Positions 23,579 to 35,405 of a DNA stretch of 64,000 nucleotides are shown one piece after another (position 1 is the stretch's first letter; every line of letters starts with the position of its first letter). This DNA is from Chaetomium olivaceum (lineage: Eukaryota > Ascomycota > Sordariomycetes > Sordariales > Chaetomiaceae). The stretch is taken from contig JAYWVB010000004.1 of the NCBI GenBank assembly GCA_039881045.1, positions 682,001-746,000 on the forward strand, read 5' to 3'. The position numbers and the translations under genes were made by a program. The notes under the pieces were generated by a model, which saw only the letters and a list, made by a program, of their open reading frames with translations, made no database searches and was not told where the DNA came from.

Positions 23579-24535
23579 TCTTTCCCACCAGTGTTCCAAT
23601 GGATGGGTTGGGGGGCACACTAGGTCCCGTCCTCCATCTCAACACTCCTCCATCCCAACTCTCTCGCCAGCCGACCCCGCCACTGGCCATTGGCCCTTGA
23701 TAAACACGGCCCTCGCTTCCCACAGCAACTTCCCCCCGCAAAGAGACGTACAAACTAATTTGGCGAAGCGGGGGGAGTGTGCGGTCTCAATAATTCCGCA
23801 CCGTTGGCTCGTGTTCCAACCTTGAATGGTACACCCACAAAAGGGTGAGGGTTCGAATCCCACCGAAGTAAAACTCCCCTCGGGAGGAGTTTTCGTAGCC
23901 GAGTACCCTTCCGTTAATAATTAAAAGCGGGAGATTAGTCGGTGAGCTTTTTGAGTTTCTTTTTTTATTCTTATGCTTTTTTATTTTTCGCTTCGTACCT
24001 CGTATCTCGAACTTCTCTTTGTACATGCAATTGATGGGGGATATTTAGGAGAGAAAGTGGGAGGAGGTGCCCTGCTGGGAATAAAAGCAAAGGGGATGGG
24101 TTTGGTGTTCTTGGATGGGAAGGATTGGGAAACGGGGTTATTTTGGATACCTTGGATACCTTACTTATACGTTCGTCTGTGCAGTTGTGTACATTACTTT
24201 GTTTATTTGCTTCGTTGAATCTAGTAACGATACCATGGAGGCGGTGAGGTTGAGATGGGCGGTATCCCACAGCCGGTCATCACTGTCCGCCTCCTTTACA
24301 AATCTGCCATATCTCCGCTCGGCACTTCGCACACCGAGACATGCACATCGAGACAATCCAGTCCTCACTCAAAAAAGGTACTAATCACAAACACGTCTTC
24401 GTATTTACCAACACACCAGGGGTATATACCTCCACGCTTTTCCCACACCCAACCTAATCCACCACCTCACCACTCCACTCCCTCAACCAATATTAAACTC
24501 ACTCGCCGAGTTCATAACCATCTTCATCTTCTCCC
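23579..24535. other. Intergenic between convergent genes
   Basis: No gene is supported. A tRNA-like T arm (GGTTCGAATCC) occurs near 23850 but no full cloverleaf can be built. T-rich tracts near 23950-24010 would suit 3' ends of the two convergent neighbours. Confidence 0.5.
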
Positions 24536-26917
24536 TCATCCTCCTCGCAGCATCCTCATCCACCGCCCCCGCCCCATCCCCATCATCATCCCTCCTCCTC
24601 CCCCTCCTCCTCTGCCAGAACTGACCCTCCCACCGGCAGAACCCCCACCACTACCGGACGCCTTACCCCTCCTCTCCGCCGCCGCCTTATTCGCAGCCGT
24701 ATGCGTCCGCCTCGCCACACCCCCACCAATACCACCGGGTGGCTCGCGCAGCGCAAACGCCTTGGCCAAGTGGCCCAGGTGCAGCTGCAGGATGTCGAAG
24801 TAGACGCGCTCCTCGCGCACGTGTGTGGCATACGCGCGGATATGCGAGCGGAACGCCTGGCGCGCGGCGTCGAGGAGGGGGTTGTCGACTTTGGGCTTTT
24901 GTTGTTTGGATTTCGGTTTGTTGTTGTAGTAATTGTTCTTGTTGTTTTTGAAGGGGTGGGGGTTGGGATTGTTGTCGTCTGCGTCGTCGTCGGCGGCACC
25001 GGCGGGGTTGGCGAGTAGCCGCTGCTCGAGGTGTAGTTGGAGGGCTTCGGCGCGTGTTGACCAGGTTTGTTTGTCTGTCTCGGAGGTGGTGTGGGTGGAG
25101 GGGAGGTTGACGACGGAGGCGAGTCCTTTTTGGAGGATGGATTCGTAGAGTGGGGGAGGATGGGGGTTGATGAGTTGAGGATTGTGGTGTAGCCCTCTTC
25201 GCAGCCGGGGAGGAGAAAGAGCACTGCTTTACCCGCGCGACCGGCACGGGCGGTACGACCAATGCGATGGACGTGGTCTGGCACGGCAAATGCCGGGTCG
25301 TATTCGATGACGAGGTCGACTGCCGGTACGTCGAGACCGCGGGAAGAGATATCGGTCGTGATAAGAACGGCCGGGTCTTTGCAGGTGGTGAAAGCATTTA
25401 GTGTTGCTGAGCGCACCGGTTGTGCAAGTGAGCCGTGGAGCTTGTGTAGCATCACCTTGGGGTTTGCTGGTGATGTTATGTAGGCAGCCGGGGCCACGGT
25501 CGTGTCTGTATGTGGGTTACTATCCTTAGAATCCGGGGTCGGCGGTTCTGGTGCTTTTGTGTCTTTGAGTAATTGGTAGTGGAAGTCCACGGAGTCGGCA
25601 CATGAAATGAAGATGATGGCTTTCATGACGGACCCTCTCCTCGCGAACGTCGATTTCAACAGAGCAATCAGTGTGACCAGACGCAGCTTGGCTGGCGCGA
25701 TAATACATGATTGCTTCAGCTGCGAAGGCGCAGCGAATACGGCGTCGGCGTCTCCATCCGTCTCAGACTTGGCCGCCATGATGTGGATGGCGTCCTCCAG
25801 ACTGATCTCGCCCAGTTTCTGCACGTTCATCTTCATGGTTGCCGAGCAAAGAACGGTCACCCGCCTCGAAGGAAGAACGCCATCCAGCACAACACCCTCG
25901 GCATTCACTTTCTCCAGCTTGTCCGCCCTGATCTTTCCGACGATGGCCTTGATATCGTCTTCGAAACCCATTTCCATCATGCGGTCACCTTCGTCGAGGA
26001 CCAGCCATCGTACGGTGCCGACGTTGAGAACCTTGGTGTTGTCGAGGTGATCCGCCAGCCGACCAGGTGTGGCAATTAAAATGTTGACCCCCTTCCGTAT
26101 CCTCGCCTTCTCCGACTTCTTGCTCTCACCACCAATGACGGTGGTGCAGACCAGCCACGGGGCGCATCGCAGCACCTTTTCCAACACGACAGAAATCTGT
26201 TTGCACAATTCGCGCGTGGGTGCCATGATGATGGCGAAGAGACCCGAGTTCCGATGCACCTTGGTATCCTTGGGCGTGCCGTCCTCGTTTAGACTGAGGG
26301 ACATGATTCGATGGACGATGGGGAGGAGATATGCTAATGTCTTTCCTGAACCGGTCTCGGCCTGGAGAAAAGCATCGCTATCCCCGTTGATGAGCTGCGG
26401 CACTGTGTTTTTTTGGATGGCGGTCGGGGCCTTCATCTCGAGTTTTGTCGCCAGATGTTGGGCCACGCGGCGCGAGACGCCTAGAGAGTGAAAGTTCTCG
26501 GCTTCTTCGGACAGCGGTGCGTTGGATGCTTTCGCTGGCTCGGCTTCTTCCTCGGCCGGCGGCTGGTCGAAGTCGGTAACGGCGGATGGATTCGACGTGA
26601 ATAGGCTCGACGAGATCTGGCCGGTTTTCATGGCGTGGCTGGGCGGTTTGGGGGGCCCATCACCCGTCCTCGGTACCTTCGCGTATCTGTGAGACCCCAT
26701 CCTCCGTCCTAGGCCGTTTCCCCAATCTGCCCCCATCATAGCCACCTGCGCCCGTCTTGTTCCTTGGCGGGGTTGCCGAGGGGCCATCCTCGTGCGACTG
26801 TTTGGCGCTCCTCTGCGCCTTGAGGCGATCGCGCCAGCGGCCACCCTTGAATTTGACTTGGCTTTTCAAGGGGGCATCGCCAATCTCAAAATTGAGGAGC
26901 ATGCCATCGTCCGCCAT
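24536..26917 (-). CDS. DBP7: ATP-dependent RNA helicase Dbp7 (ribosome biogenesis), frame-broken
   Basis: The DEAD-box family motifs are all present: Q motif region (FHSLGVSRRVAQHL, APTAIQ), AETGSGKT, APTRELC, the Dbp7-type DEGD box instead of DEAD, SAT, TDISSRGLD and HRIGRTARAGRAG. The N-terminus MADDGMLLNF matches the start typical of fungal Dbp7. The enzyme acts in the nucleolus on 60S pre-ribosomes and is important for growth in yeast. Two frame changes occur. One extra base lies near 26665, in a GGG run shortly after the N-terminal RTEDG. One missing base lies near 25160, in a CCCCC run shortly after the GCEEGY motif. After each, the protein resumes in another frame with good family character, including the C-terminal helical region. 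Loss of such a gene is unlikely, so sequencing error or a missed short intron is favoured. Confidence 0.88.
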
Positions 26918-28261
26918 GGTTGCCAGTGATTTGGCTGGACTGATGTTGGAGTTGTTGAATCCGGCAGAAAAAAGTTGACTGCCAAGCAGAAACCTCGAGA
27001 CCAGCCGCAGAGGAGTGGGGCTCTCACTTGGCTTTCTTACCGCCTACCAAATGTGGGCTGCTTGGATTCATTTGCGCCATCTCCGCTGATGTCCGTCCCG
27101 GCCTGTCGCAAAGTCCGGGCCGCTTGGCGACGAGTTTCCTCGGAACCCGACCAAACGAATCTGTACCTCAGCTAATCTGAAGGATATTCGGGCATTTCAC
27201 CTGTTAAAGAGAAACTACACCACATTCATGTCGCTATTCCATTTAACATATCCTTTTTTTTTTTTTATAGACATCTATCCGGAATTGATCAATTTGTACG
27301 AGTAACGCTCCGCAGAATTCCCAGACGGAGCGTGATCCAAGCCGTTTGATGCCCCGCCTGTGCGCTGATCAGCTTACCTCTGGCCAAAAAAAAGCCGAAG
27401 ACCAAAGAAAGATAAGTTTGGTATAAAATAAAGGTAAAAAACAACAAAGAAAGAAGAGCTGTAGAAAAAGAATGGAAAATGGAAACACAGTAAACAAAAT
27501 GTAAATAGAGTAAAAAGAATATTCTCCAGACTTCCGGAAAACTTTTGTTTCCTTTCTTCAACTCGAGTTTCTACACTTGGAGTTCGACTTTTTTTGCCCG
27601 TGGTGGTGTCAGCGAATGTTTTCAAGGCACCACGGACTTGCCAAGGGTCCGCTGCCCGCCCGGCCCGAGCCCCGAACCTCATCCCATTTTATCTCCTTCA
27701 TCACAGCCGGCTGCAACAGGCATGCTTTCATCAACAGAAGCGGTTTTTACCGCTGTTGGCTCAAAAATTATAATGATCTCTTCGCCAATTGCGGCACAAT
27801 TAATGTAAAACGTTAAACATGATAAAGGTATCCGGGGTTGAAACAAAGTAATGATGAACCCGACCCTCTCAGTCCCACCAGAAGTCGGGGCCGGAACTTA
27901 CCTGCCCCGTGGCTCGCACCTTCGGACCGATGCCGACCCTCTCGTTGCGCGACCTGTCGTAAGACCTAAAGCCGCTGGCCACGTCGGGACCGAAGTAGTT
28001 AAAGGATGAGCTGACGGTCTCCGGAAAGAGTGGCACAAGCCACCTATTTCTGCACTGCCCTTGGACTTCCCCAAACCCAAACTCCGATCGCCAGATTAAA
28101 CCGATCACGCTCAGGCGCAGGAAATACCTTGCCTAACCTACTGTGTACTACCTCTCAGCGCCTGTAAGTTTCGGTAGTCCGGACATCTAAACGGGTAGCC
28201 GCCGACTCACTCAAATAAATCCTTCCCAAAAAGTCGGCAGTCCGATCTCTGGCCCTCCGCA
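26918..28261. other. Intergenic between divergent dbp7 and cytochrome b5 reductase
   Basis: No gene is supported. The stretch 27375-27600 is A-rich on the left and T-rich on the right and starts and ends with loosely inverted GGCCAAAAAAAA / TTTTTTTGCC. It could be a degenerate relative of the short inverted-repeat element at 34978. A T10-plus tract lies near 27252. Confidence 0.4.
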
Positions 28262-29239
28262 ATGGCTCCTCCAGGCACTATTTTCCGGCCCTTCTTGCTG
28301 CGCGCGACGCATCGTGCAAACGTCATGGGCTCAACCCAAGTCGCGGTCGCTGCCGCAGTCGCTGGCATTGGCGCGTATGCTTGGTACATGCGCAGCAACA
28401 GTACCAGCGCGGAGAAGCCCGTCTTCAGCAGCTTCGGCTTCCATAGCCTGCGCCTCGACAGCACCGAGCTGATCAACCACAACACCAAGAAGCTGCGCTT
28501 TGCGCTGCCCGACACCACCAAACCGAGCGGTCTTGGCCTCACATCCGCCGTGCTGACGGTGGCATTCCCCAATGGCCGCTGGTTGCCCGTCATCCGGCCG
28601 TACGCCGACCAACGACCTCAGTGCGTACCTTACCCATTCACCCCTCCGCCCCCTGCAACAGTAAGCATACCATGCTAACTCCACCACGGCAGACGAACCC
28701 GGCTACATCGAGCTGATGGTCAAGCTCTACCCCAACGGCAAGCAATCCACGCACCTGCACTCGCTGCAGCCCGGCGACACCCTGACCATGGCGCCCATCA
28801 AAGAACTCGCCTGGACGCCCAACCAGCACGCGCACGTCGCGCTCATCGCCGGCGGCGCCGGCATCAGCCCCATGTACCAGCTCGCGCGGGGCATCCTGCA
28901 CAACCCGGCCGACCAGACTCGCGTGACGCTGGTGTGGGGGGTGAACACGGACGAGGATGTGTTTCTGAAGGGGGAGTTTGCAGAGTGGGAGAGGAGTTAC
29001 CCGGGCAGGTTTAAGGCGGTGTATGTGGTGGCGGCGCCGGGGGAGGGGTCGCCTTACCAGAAGGGGTTTGTGACGAAGAAGTTGTTGGAGGGGGTGGGGT
29101 TGGGGGCTGGGAGGAGGCGAATCGGGATGTCAAGGTGTTGGTGTGCGGGCCGCCGGCGATGGAGAAGGCGCTGAAGAAGAAGAAGACGGGGGTGCTGGCC
29201 GAGTTGGGGTATAAGCCCGATCAGGTGTATAGCTTTTAG
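28262..29239 (+). CDS. NADH-cytochrome b5 reductase (MCR1/CBR-like), frame-broken
   Basis: An FAD-dependent reductase passing electrons from NADH to cytochrome b5. The N-terminus is basic and followed by a hydrophobic helix (AVAAAVAGIGAYAWY), as in the membrane-anchored fungal enzymes. The FAD site RPY...TN lies near 28595-28613, the NADH site GGAGISPMYQ near 28852 and the CGPPAM motif near 29146. The end, QVYSF, is typical. One intron lies about 28621-28692. The frame changes twice. Near 28604 one base is gained or two lost within the FAD motif. Near 29100 one base is lost in a G-rich run just before the CGPPAM part. The C-terminal frame to TAG 29237-29239 is clear family sequence, so the breaks are suspected to be technical. 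Mitochondrial versus ER paralogue cannot be decided. Confidence 0.8.
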
Positions 29240-30605
29240 ATGGCTGACCTGGGTTTGTTTGTGTTGATAGGAACTGGCGTTGATTTTACCTAGATGTGGG
29301 CATACCTGTATCGGTTTCTGACCCGGCAGCCAAGTGGTATGGTTGGCAAGAAATGGATTTCTACTCATGAACTTTCCCAGTCTGCTCCATGGGTTGGCAA
29401 CTGGTAGCTGCAAGGACAAGAAGGCACACCACCCTATCAGCAATGGAGACTGGGTGTTGTTATTGTGGGAAAGGTGAGGATAAACAACGAGGGACGGACA
29501 CGGTGTAGGCAATAAGTTGATGTTCCTATGCGGAGATCACAAACGAAATCAAAAACATGAAAACAAAGTGCAAGTATATGGAAGAGATAGGGGAAACGAG
29601 GACCTGACAATCAGTGGCTAATTTCCAATAAACAGATCTACCCTGTTACCTCGGGCATGTCATTCCTCCAGCCTGGACTTTCGCGGTCCTGACCACCAAT
29701 TCATCAGTGTGCCCACCATCATGACCCAAGCGTTGGGCGTTGGAGGGGAAGCTCTATTCTTAGCAGGTCTCTTCTGCTGTTCTTGGAAAAAGGCGGCCAG
29801 CTCTTTCGCAGTTTCAAGCCAGTCCCAAATTCGCACATACCACGAGCGCGCGCGGCTGCTCCGTCCAAGGATCTTTCAATCTACCTGCTGGAGCGAGGAC
29901 AAAAACTACAGGTGTAGGTAGCAGGATGTTGGCGGTTCTCCGAGCCTTGGGCTTCGTGTTGAATTCAGCTGGCTTCTTGTCCGGGATGACCGTGACACGG
30001 AGAAGTCGTCACGGACGTTGAGCTAACTCTTTGGGAACCGTGCAACCTGCGGGAGCAGCAGCAAGGCTGCGCCCGCTCGTGACCTATCACCAATCGCGCC
30101 ACAGCGGTCCACACACGCGTTGCTGATCAACTGTCCGCAACCCTCCCCCCGCCACATCTCCCGATACGTCGACATCCAAGCCAGTGCTCTCGCCACCCTC
30201 CAACATGCGCCGTGTGTGGAGCCCTCGACATATAGGTTCGATGCTCCTTGCCCTGCCAGAACCGCGAAAACAAGGATTTCTATCAACCGGTCACCTTGAC
30301 TCGCCAGAAAGCGGGTGGAAAGGGTGTCACAAATGTCCAGCCGCTCGCAGCCGGAAGGTCCCTCCTCTATCGGTTCCTCTTCAACCCGTTTCCAATATCC
30401 CTTCCTCAGCCTGCTTGAGAAGCAGCGGCACCGAGACTCGGGAAATTATTCCGCAACACGCTAGAATACATGAGCTGAGAAATGCGCTTAGTTCTTGTGG
30501 AGCACTACCTCCAACCACGAGGTAACGGACTCAGAAGAGACAGTTCCTAAGCCACGCGCCTATGCCACCAAGCGTTAAGCCCCAGAACCAGACCTTTCCC
30601 CCTCC
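29240..30605. other. Intergenic, no gene seen
   Basis: The only frames are short overlapping ones without domain signal on both strands. The composition is mixed. It separates the plus-strand reductase from the 3' end of the minus-strand NLR. Confidence 0.5.
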
Positions 30606-33600
30606 CTACAACTTATTTCCTTGTTCGGGCCCGTGGACCGTGGACCTTGACGCTTTGCTTAGCGCCGCGCTCAGCCTCTGTACGATTTTGTCGTGACCTC
30701 TGGCAGAAGCGGCCTCGAGCGCGTTGCTGTATGGCCAGCCCTGCTCGTACGTATAGACGCCCTGTACATTGACGTCCGCGCCGTGATCGAGGAGCTGCTG
30801 TACAACTTCGTCGTAACCTCCGGCAGAAGCAGCCTGTAGCGCATTGCCGTATTCCCCGACCTGTGCATTGATGTCCGCACCGTGATCGAGGAGCTGATGT
30901 ACAACTTCACTGTAACCTTCGGCAGAGCGGCCTCTAGCGCAGTACCATATCGCCCGCCTGCGCATTGATATCCGCACCGTGATCGAGGAGCTGCTGTACG
31001 ACTTCGTCGTAACCTCCGGCAGAAGCGGCCTCTAGCGCATTGCCGTATATCCTGCCCTGCGCATTAACGTCCGCGCCGTGATCGAGGAGCTGCTGTACAA
31101 CTTTATCGTAACCTCCAGCAGAAGCGGCCTCTAGTGCATTGCCGTATATCCCGCCCTGCATATTAACATCTGCACCGTGATCGAGGAGTAGTTGTATAAT
31201 CTCGAAGTATCCGAAAAAAGAAGCGGCTTGTAGTGCGTTACCAAACATCCCACCCTGCGCATTGATGTTCGCGCCGTGATCGAGGAGCTGCTGTACAACT
31301 TCGTCGTAACCTTCGGCAGAAGCAGCCTGTAGCGCATTGCCGTATTCCCCGACCTGTGCATTGATGTCCGCACCGTGATCGAGGAGCTGATGTACAACTT
31401 CACTGTAACCTTCGGCAGAAGCGGCCTCTAGCGCAGTACCATATCGCCCGCCCTGCGCATTGATATCCGCACCGTGATCGAGGAGCTGCTGTACGACTTC
31501 GTCGTAACCTCCGGCAGAAGCAGCCTCTAGCGCAGGGCCGTATATCCCGCCCTGCGCATTGATATCCGCGCCGTGATCGAGGAGCTGCTGTACGACTTCG
31601 CTATAACCATTATTAGAAGCGACCTGTAGCGCGTTGCCATAGTGCCCGCCCTGCATATTGACGTCTGCGCCGTAATTGAGGAGTAGTTGTATAATCTCGG
31701 AGTATCCGAAAAAAGAAGCGGCTTGTAGCGCGTTGCCAATGAGCCCACTACTCAGCGCGTTGACGTCGGTGTCTCCTCTTGCTAGAACAACCGCCACCAG
31801 GTGTCGGTGACCATGATACGATAATCTGTATAGGAGATTTCCATCAGTGTCGACGAGTTTCTTCCACCATTCAAACCAGTGAATTCCCGTTTGCAGCCAT
31901 TGTATAATCTCCCCTCGCTTTGCCCCTCCAGCGAGTGCCTTATCCGCATGGTCAAATATGCATTCTGTCGCATAAAATAGAAATGGATAGTGGTCTCTCA
32001 ACAGCCCCATATCGCCAATTTCAATCGATGTAGTGTCTTGATGCCTGATCTCGGACCAGCAGCGCTCCCACAACTGGCCGTGGCTAGCACTGATCGGGTC
32101 TGGCTCAAGCGTCTGATCCAGCGTCTGTAGTCTCCTGTTCCGAAGCAGGAAGTCCTTGACCGACAGATGAATGAATTGCACAGACGCCGTTTCTCCTGTC
32201 CGCGTCTCAATAAGGCCCTTGGACGAGGCAGTTATTCGCCGTTGAATAATGTCGCTTGTGGCTTTTGACCGTTCTGACGGCGGAAAGTGCTCCAGAGCCG
32301 TTTCTGGCAGCGCCGCGAAGAAGAGCTCTTTGGGCTCCAGCGGCCGCGAACTGAGCAGTACCCACTGGAGCATACGTATCGTCTCGGCTTTATACGGATC
32401 GTCGTTACTCAGGAGACTGTTGAATACGCCCTCGAGATCGGCCGGCACCTGCTCCAGTACTCCGCGTATAGCCTCCGGTTCGCCGTCGTCACAGGCTTTG
32501 TTGAGCAGCGATACCACAATGACGACCCACATAAAAACGCCGCCTGCCTTCTCCTGGACTCTAGCGTTGAGAAAGTCATCGTGTCCTCCTAGCTTCTGGG
32601 CGATATATGTAGCGATGTCTCTTTCGTGCTCTTCACTCGCCTCTACGATCAACTCCAAAGTCTTCCTCATACTAACGCTGGGATAATGGCGGCTAGAAAG
32701 GCAGATTCTCAGCGTAACACCAGCTTCGACCGGCAGCGATGCTCAATGTCTCGAGAAAGCTGACAACATTCCGAACGCTTTGGTTATCGCACTCGTCGAG
32801 CGCGTCGATGAGGAGAAGGAGTGGCTTCGACTGCCAATTGTCGATCATCGAGCGTATGAAATGTTCTAGTTGTCCATCTGTCCACTGCCGCTCGCCTTCA
32901 TTGAACATCAACTGCTTCTCGTAAAGAGGGCGGAATCGCTCGTACAGCACGTCGTCCTCGTAGATGAGCTGGTATACGATTGACCGCAGCATGCCCACGC
33001 GTTCCTTTTCAAGGCTCGCGCCTCGGGCGTTGAAGAAGTATGACACGATCAGGTGGTTGTCGAAGATCTTCTGGCAATAACCCAGAGTATGCTTCATCAG
33101 TGTCGACTTGCCCGCGCCAGGTTTGCCCTTGATCCACAGCACGCCATTGTGGGTGAGTAGATCGGTGCGAGCGCGCCACTCCTGGAACGGGGCGGTGTCG
33201 AACAGCCAGTCGCATGTACCTGGGTGGGCAGTCGCTATATCATCTAGCCGATCGTTGCGAAAGCAGAGAGAGCGGAGGCAGGCTGTGTTCGTTAGTTGCC
33301 TGTCCTGTCGCAGCTTCCACGGGCCGAGGAGGCCCCCTCGACAATAAGAAAGTGGGATAGAGGTCGCAGGATGGTGGCACGGACCTTCTTTGTTTGGATT
33401 ACGCGTAGTAGCCGGGTCGTTGACCTGTGAGTCCTTAGGAAGGCAACCTGAGGCCTTAATCAGCTAAGGTATAAAAGATTCGGCAAAAGTTCGTGCTACT
33501 CGAAACGCACGGCTCCTAAGAAACCAGCCCCAGGAAAATGGTTGCCAGTACCTCTTCTAATATTCGCAGTGCTCCTCGATACATTGATTTGGTCGCCGCC

Positions 33601-34605
33601 GTAGTTGCTGAAATATGACTTTGCTGCCCCCAGGATGGATGCTTCTATCGATAGGGGTTCGCCGGCCGCTGCATCCCTTGCCTGGTCCCGCCATCTTTTG
33701 AGCTCGCCAAGCAACCTCTTGAACCCGTTATCTTCGGCTGAAGTGTACCTCACCATGTCGCGGTGATTAGCGTTAATGCTGAACGAACTGTATCCCTCCA
33801 GGGTGGCCGAGTCTTTGCACACTACCGTGACGGTTCTCCCCAACACGGACAACGGCAGCCCCTCAAAGAAGCATGTGACCTCAAGGGGCCTACCAGCCTC
33901 ACGTTGTTCGCGCACCATGGCCAAAAAATCGCTTTGGATGGACTCAAGTAGCTGATCATCCTGCTGTAGAGTCTTCAACAGCGACCTGTTTACAGACTTG
34001 ACAAGGCCGAGAGTCGAGGCAGACAAGTTGGCCCAATAAGCCAGCCACGACCCCTTGTGTGGGGTGCCCATAAATATGATGCCCTTGGTGTGCTCGAAGA
34101 TGTTTCGAAGATGCGATTCGGGGTTGTTTCGAGATATAAGAATGGCCTTCTTGCAGACGAGCCCGCCCAAGCTATGGGCGACGAAAATAAGAGGACGAGA
34201 CGGCGCGCCGCATTGAGTCCTGTCCCGTGCCAAGTCTCCAAGAAGGTTTGCAGCATGGTCCGCCAGCCGGGTTGAGGTGGCAACCCCCTTTCGCACAACG
34301 TACGCGTCGTAGCCGTGCACAAGGATGCGTGCGTCCTCAAGCTCGGACGGAAGTAGAGTCTTGGGCCATGGGGCGGGCTGTCCCCCAACCGTCCAGGTGC
34401 TCTCGCGATCCCCGTTTAAGCCGTGAACAAAGCAGACGTCGACCGCAGCGTCGGGCTTGTCGTATAAAACCTTGATTCCGTCAGGGAAATGGACGATCGG
34501 TGAATCCTCAGACCCGGAGTTTGTGCTAGGCAGTCCGGGTTCAAGCCGACCGGGCAGGTCCTTGTTCCTCCGTCGCCCCGGTAGCAGAGATTGCAGTGCC
34601 CTCAT
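30606..34605 (-). CDS. NLR: alpha/beta-hydrolase (SesB-like) - NACHT - ankyrin repeats, frame-broken
   Basis: Read leftwards from ATG 34605. An alpha/beta-hydrolase domain comes first (FVHGLNGD; nucleophile elbow VAHSLGG, about 34145-34165), of the DUF676/SesB type used as NLR effector. A Gly/Asn-rich stretch (GNHFPGAGFLGAV) ends at 33500 and a short intron is likely there. The NACHT part follows: GKPGAGKST (about 33095-33122), LLLLIDALDEC, then RKTLELIVEASEEH. The C-terminal third is about eleven 33-residue ankyrin repeats (LLDHGADINAQGG). The breaks are one extra base near 32740 and two missing bases near 30957 and 30926. The last two are proven by comparison with a near-identical repeat copy. 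The likely role is intracellular sensing with the hydrolase as effector, as proposed for fungal incompatibility NLRs. The true single-gene model is inferred. Confidence 0.82.
30679..31760 (-). repeat. Array of about eleven 99-bp ankyrin-coding repeats with recent internal duplication
   Basis: Units of 99 bases repeat the core GTGATCGAGGAGCTGCTGTA on the plus strand. The block 30779-31028 is nearly identical to 31273-31524, five units away, with one substitution and two single-base gaps, while neighbouring units differ more. This shows a recent multi-unit duplication or gene conversion. Confidence 0.9.
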
Positions 34606-35405
34606 CGTTGAGGCAGGGCTCACTCAATCCACGGCAACACAGTTAATCTGGGGTCTGGCGGCCTAACTGTAAATCTGTAATGCAATTTCGGGGCTCGAGC
34701 AGCTGAAAACTTAAGGTTGGGTTGGGAGGGACCTTACCTTACCTATTCTGTTCTACCCCGCCCTTAGCCTGGTCACGGCCACGTCTCCCACAGCCTGCCC
34801 AATATGCATGGGATGTTGCACGAGAGCGAGTTCTTATTCGTTCTTGGCATCGGCTGTTCGAGGCATGATGTTGGCAACAGAGTGCGTGGTCAAGAGGGCG
34901 CTGCATCGGACGGGTGAGCTAGCCTGGCTTACCTTACGCACCCCACTTGACAGCCGAAGCCCGTGAGGAGGCAAGCTCTCTCTGGCCAAAAAAACCGATA
35001 ACTACACTAAAAATAAAGCAGACAAAAAGTCAGAGTTTTTGTTCCACTTCGTCTTCTCAAGTTTGGGTTCGATTTGCCAATTAAAAACGGAAAGTTAGAG
35101 CTTTTGTTCCACTTCGTCTTCTCAAGTTCAGGTTCGATTTGCCAAAAGTAAAAGCAAAAAGTCAGAGCCCCTGCTCCAGTTTGTTTTCTTAAGTTCGGGT
35201 TCGATTTGACCGAGAAATATCGCACCAAGACAGCTCTGTGTACTTTGGGTGTATCGGTTTTTTGCTCACCGGAGGCAAGCTACCTTACCTATTCGGGAGG
35301 GAACCGAATATAACACTCTTGCGGGCATCATGCCGGCTCATCCGCCAATCCACTTCCTACACAGTGCTCTGATGAATCTTTTCAGGCATGTTATCAGTGC
35401 TCTGA
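34606..35405. other. Intergenic carrying a short inverted-repeat element
   Basis: Upstream region of the hydrolase-NACHT gene and downstream region of the regulator at 35406. Apart from the element at 34978-35270 no structure is seen. Repeated CTTACCTTACCTA-like words occur around 34730 and 35281. Confidence 0.5.
34978..35270. mobile_element. MITE-like non-autonomous element with 11-bp target duplication
   Basis: The 11-base direct repeat GGAGGCAAGCT flanks it (34967-34977 and 35271-35281). The ends are inverted: GCCAAAAAAACCGATA at the left against TATCGGTTTTTTGC at the right. A target duplication of 9-11 bases suggests mobilisation by a Mutator-like transposase. Inside, a unit of about 62 bases ending GGTTCGATTTG is repeated three times. 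A second copy lies at 45298-45454. Confidence 0.75.

Noticed and set aside
23780..23875. tRNA-like T arm (GGTTCGAATCCCACC) suggesting another tRNA gene
   Set aside because: No acceptor stem matching CGAAGTA, no D arm and no plausible anticodon stem-loop can be built in the preceding 80 bases; the T stem itself has a mismatch. At most a tRNA-derived relic.
24687..25397. Minus-strand frame of 236 codons overlapping Dbp7
   Set aside because: It is rich in Arg, Pro and Ser and lies in the third frame, neither before nor after the inferred Dbp7 frame change; it has no helicase character.
30679..31760. Regularly spaced near-identical repeats resembling a CRISPR array
   Set aside because: The period is 99 bases with no unique spacers, and translation gives consensus ankyrin repeats (LLDHGADINAQGG) in one frame. 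The organism is also a fungus.
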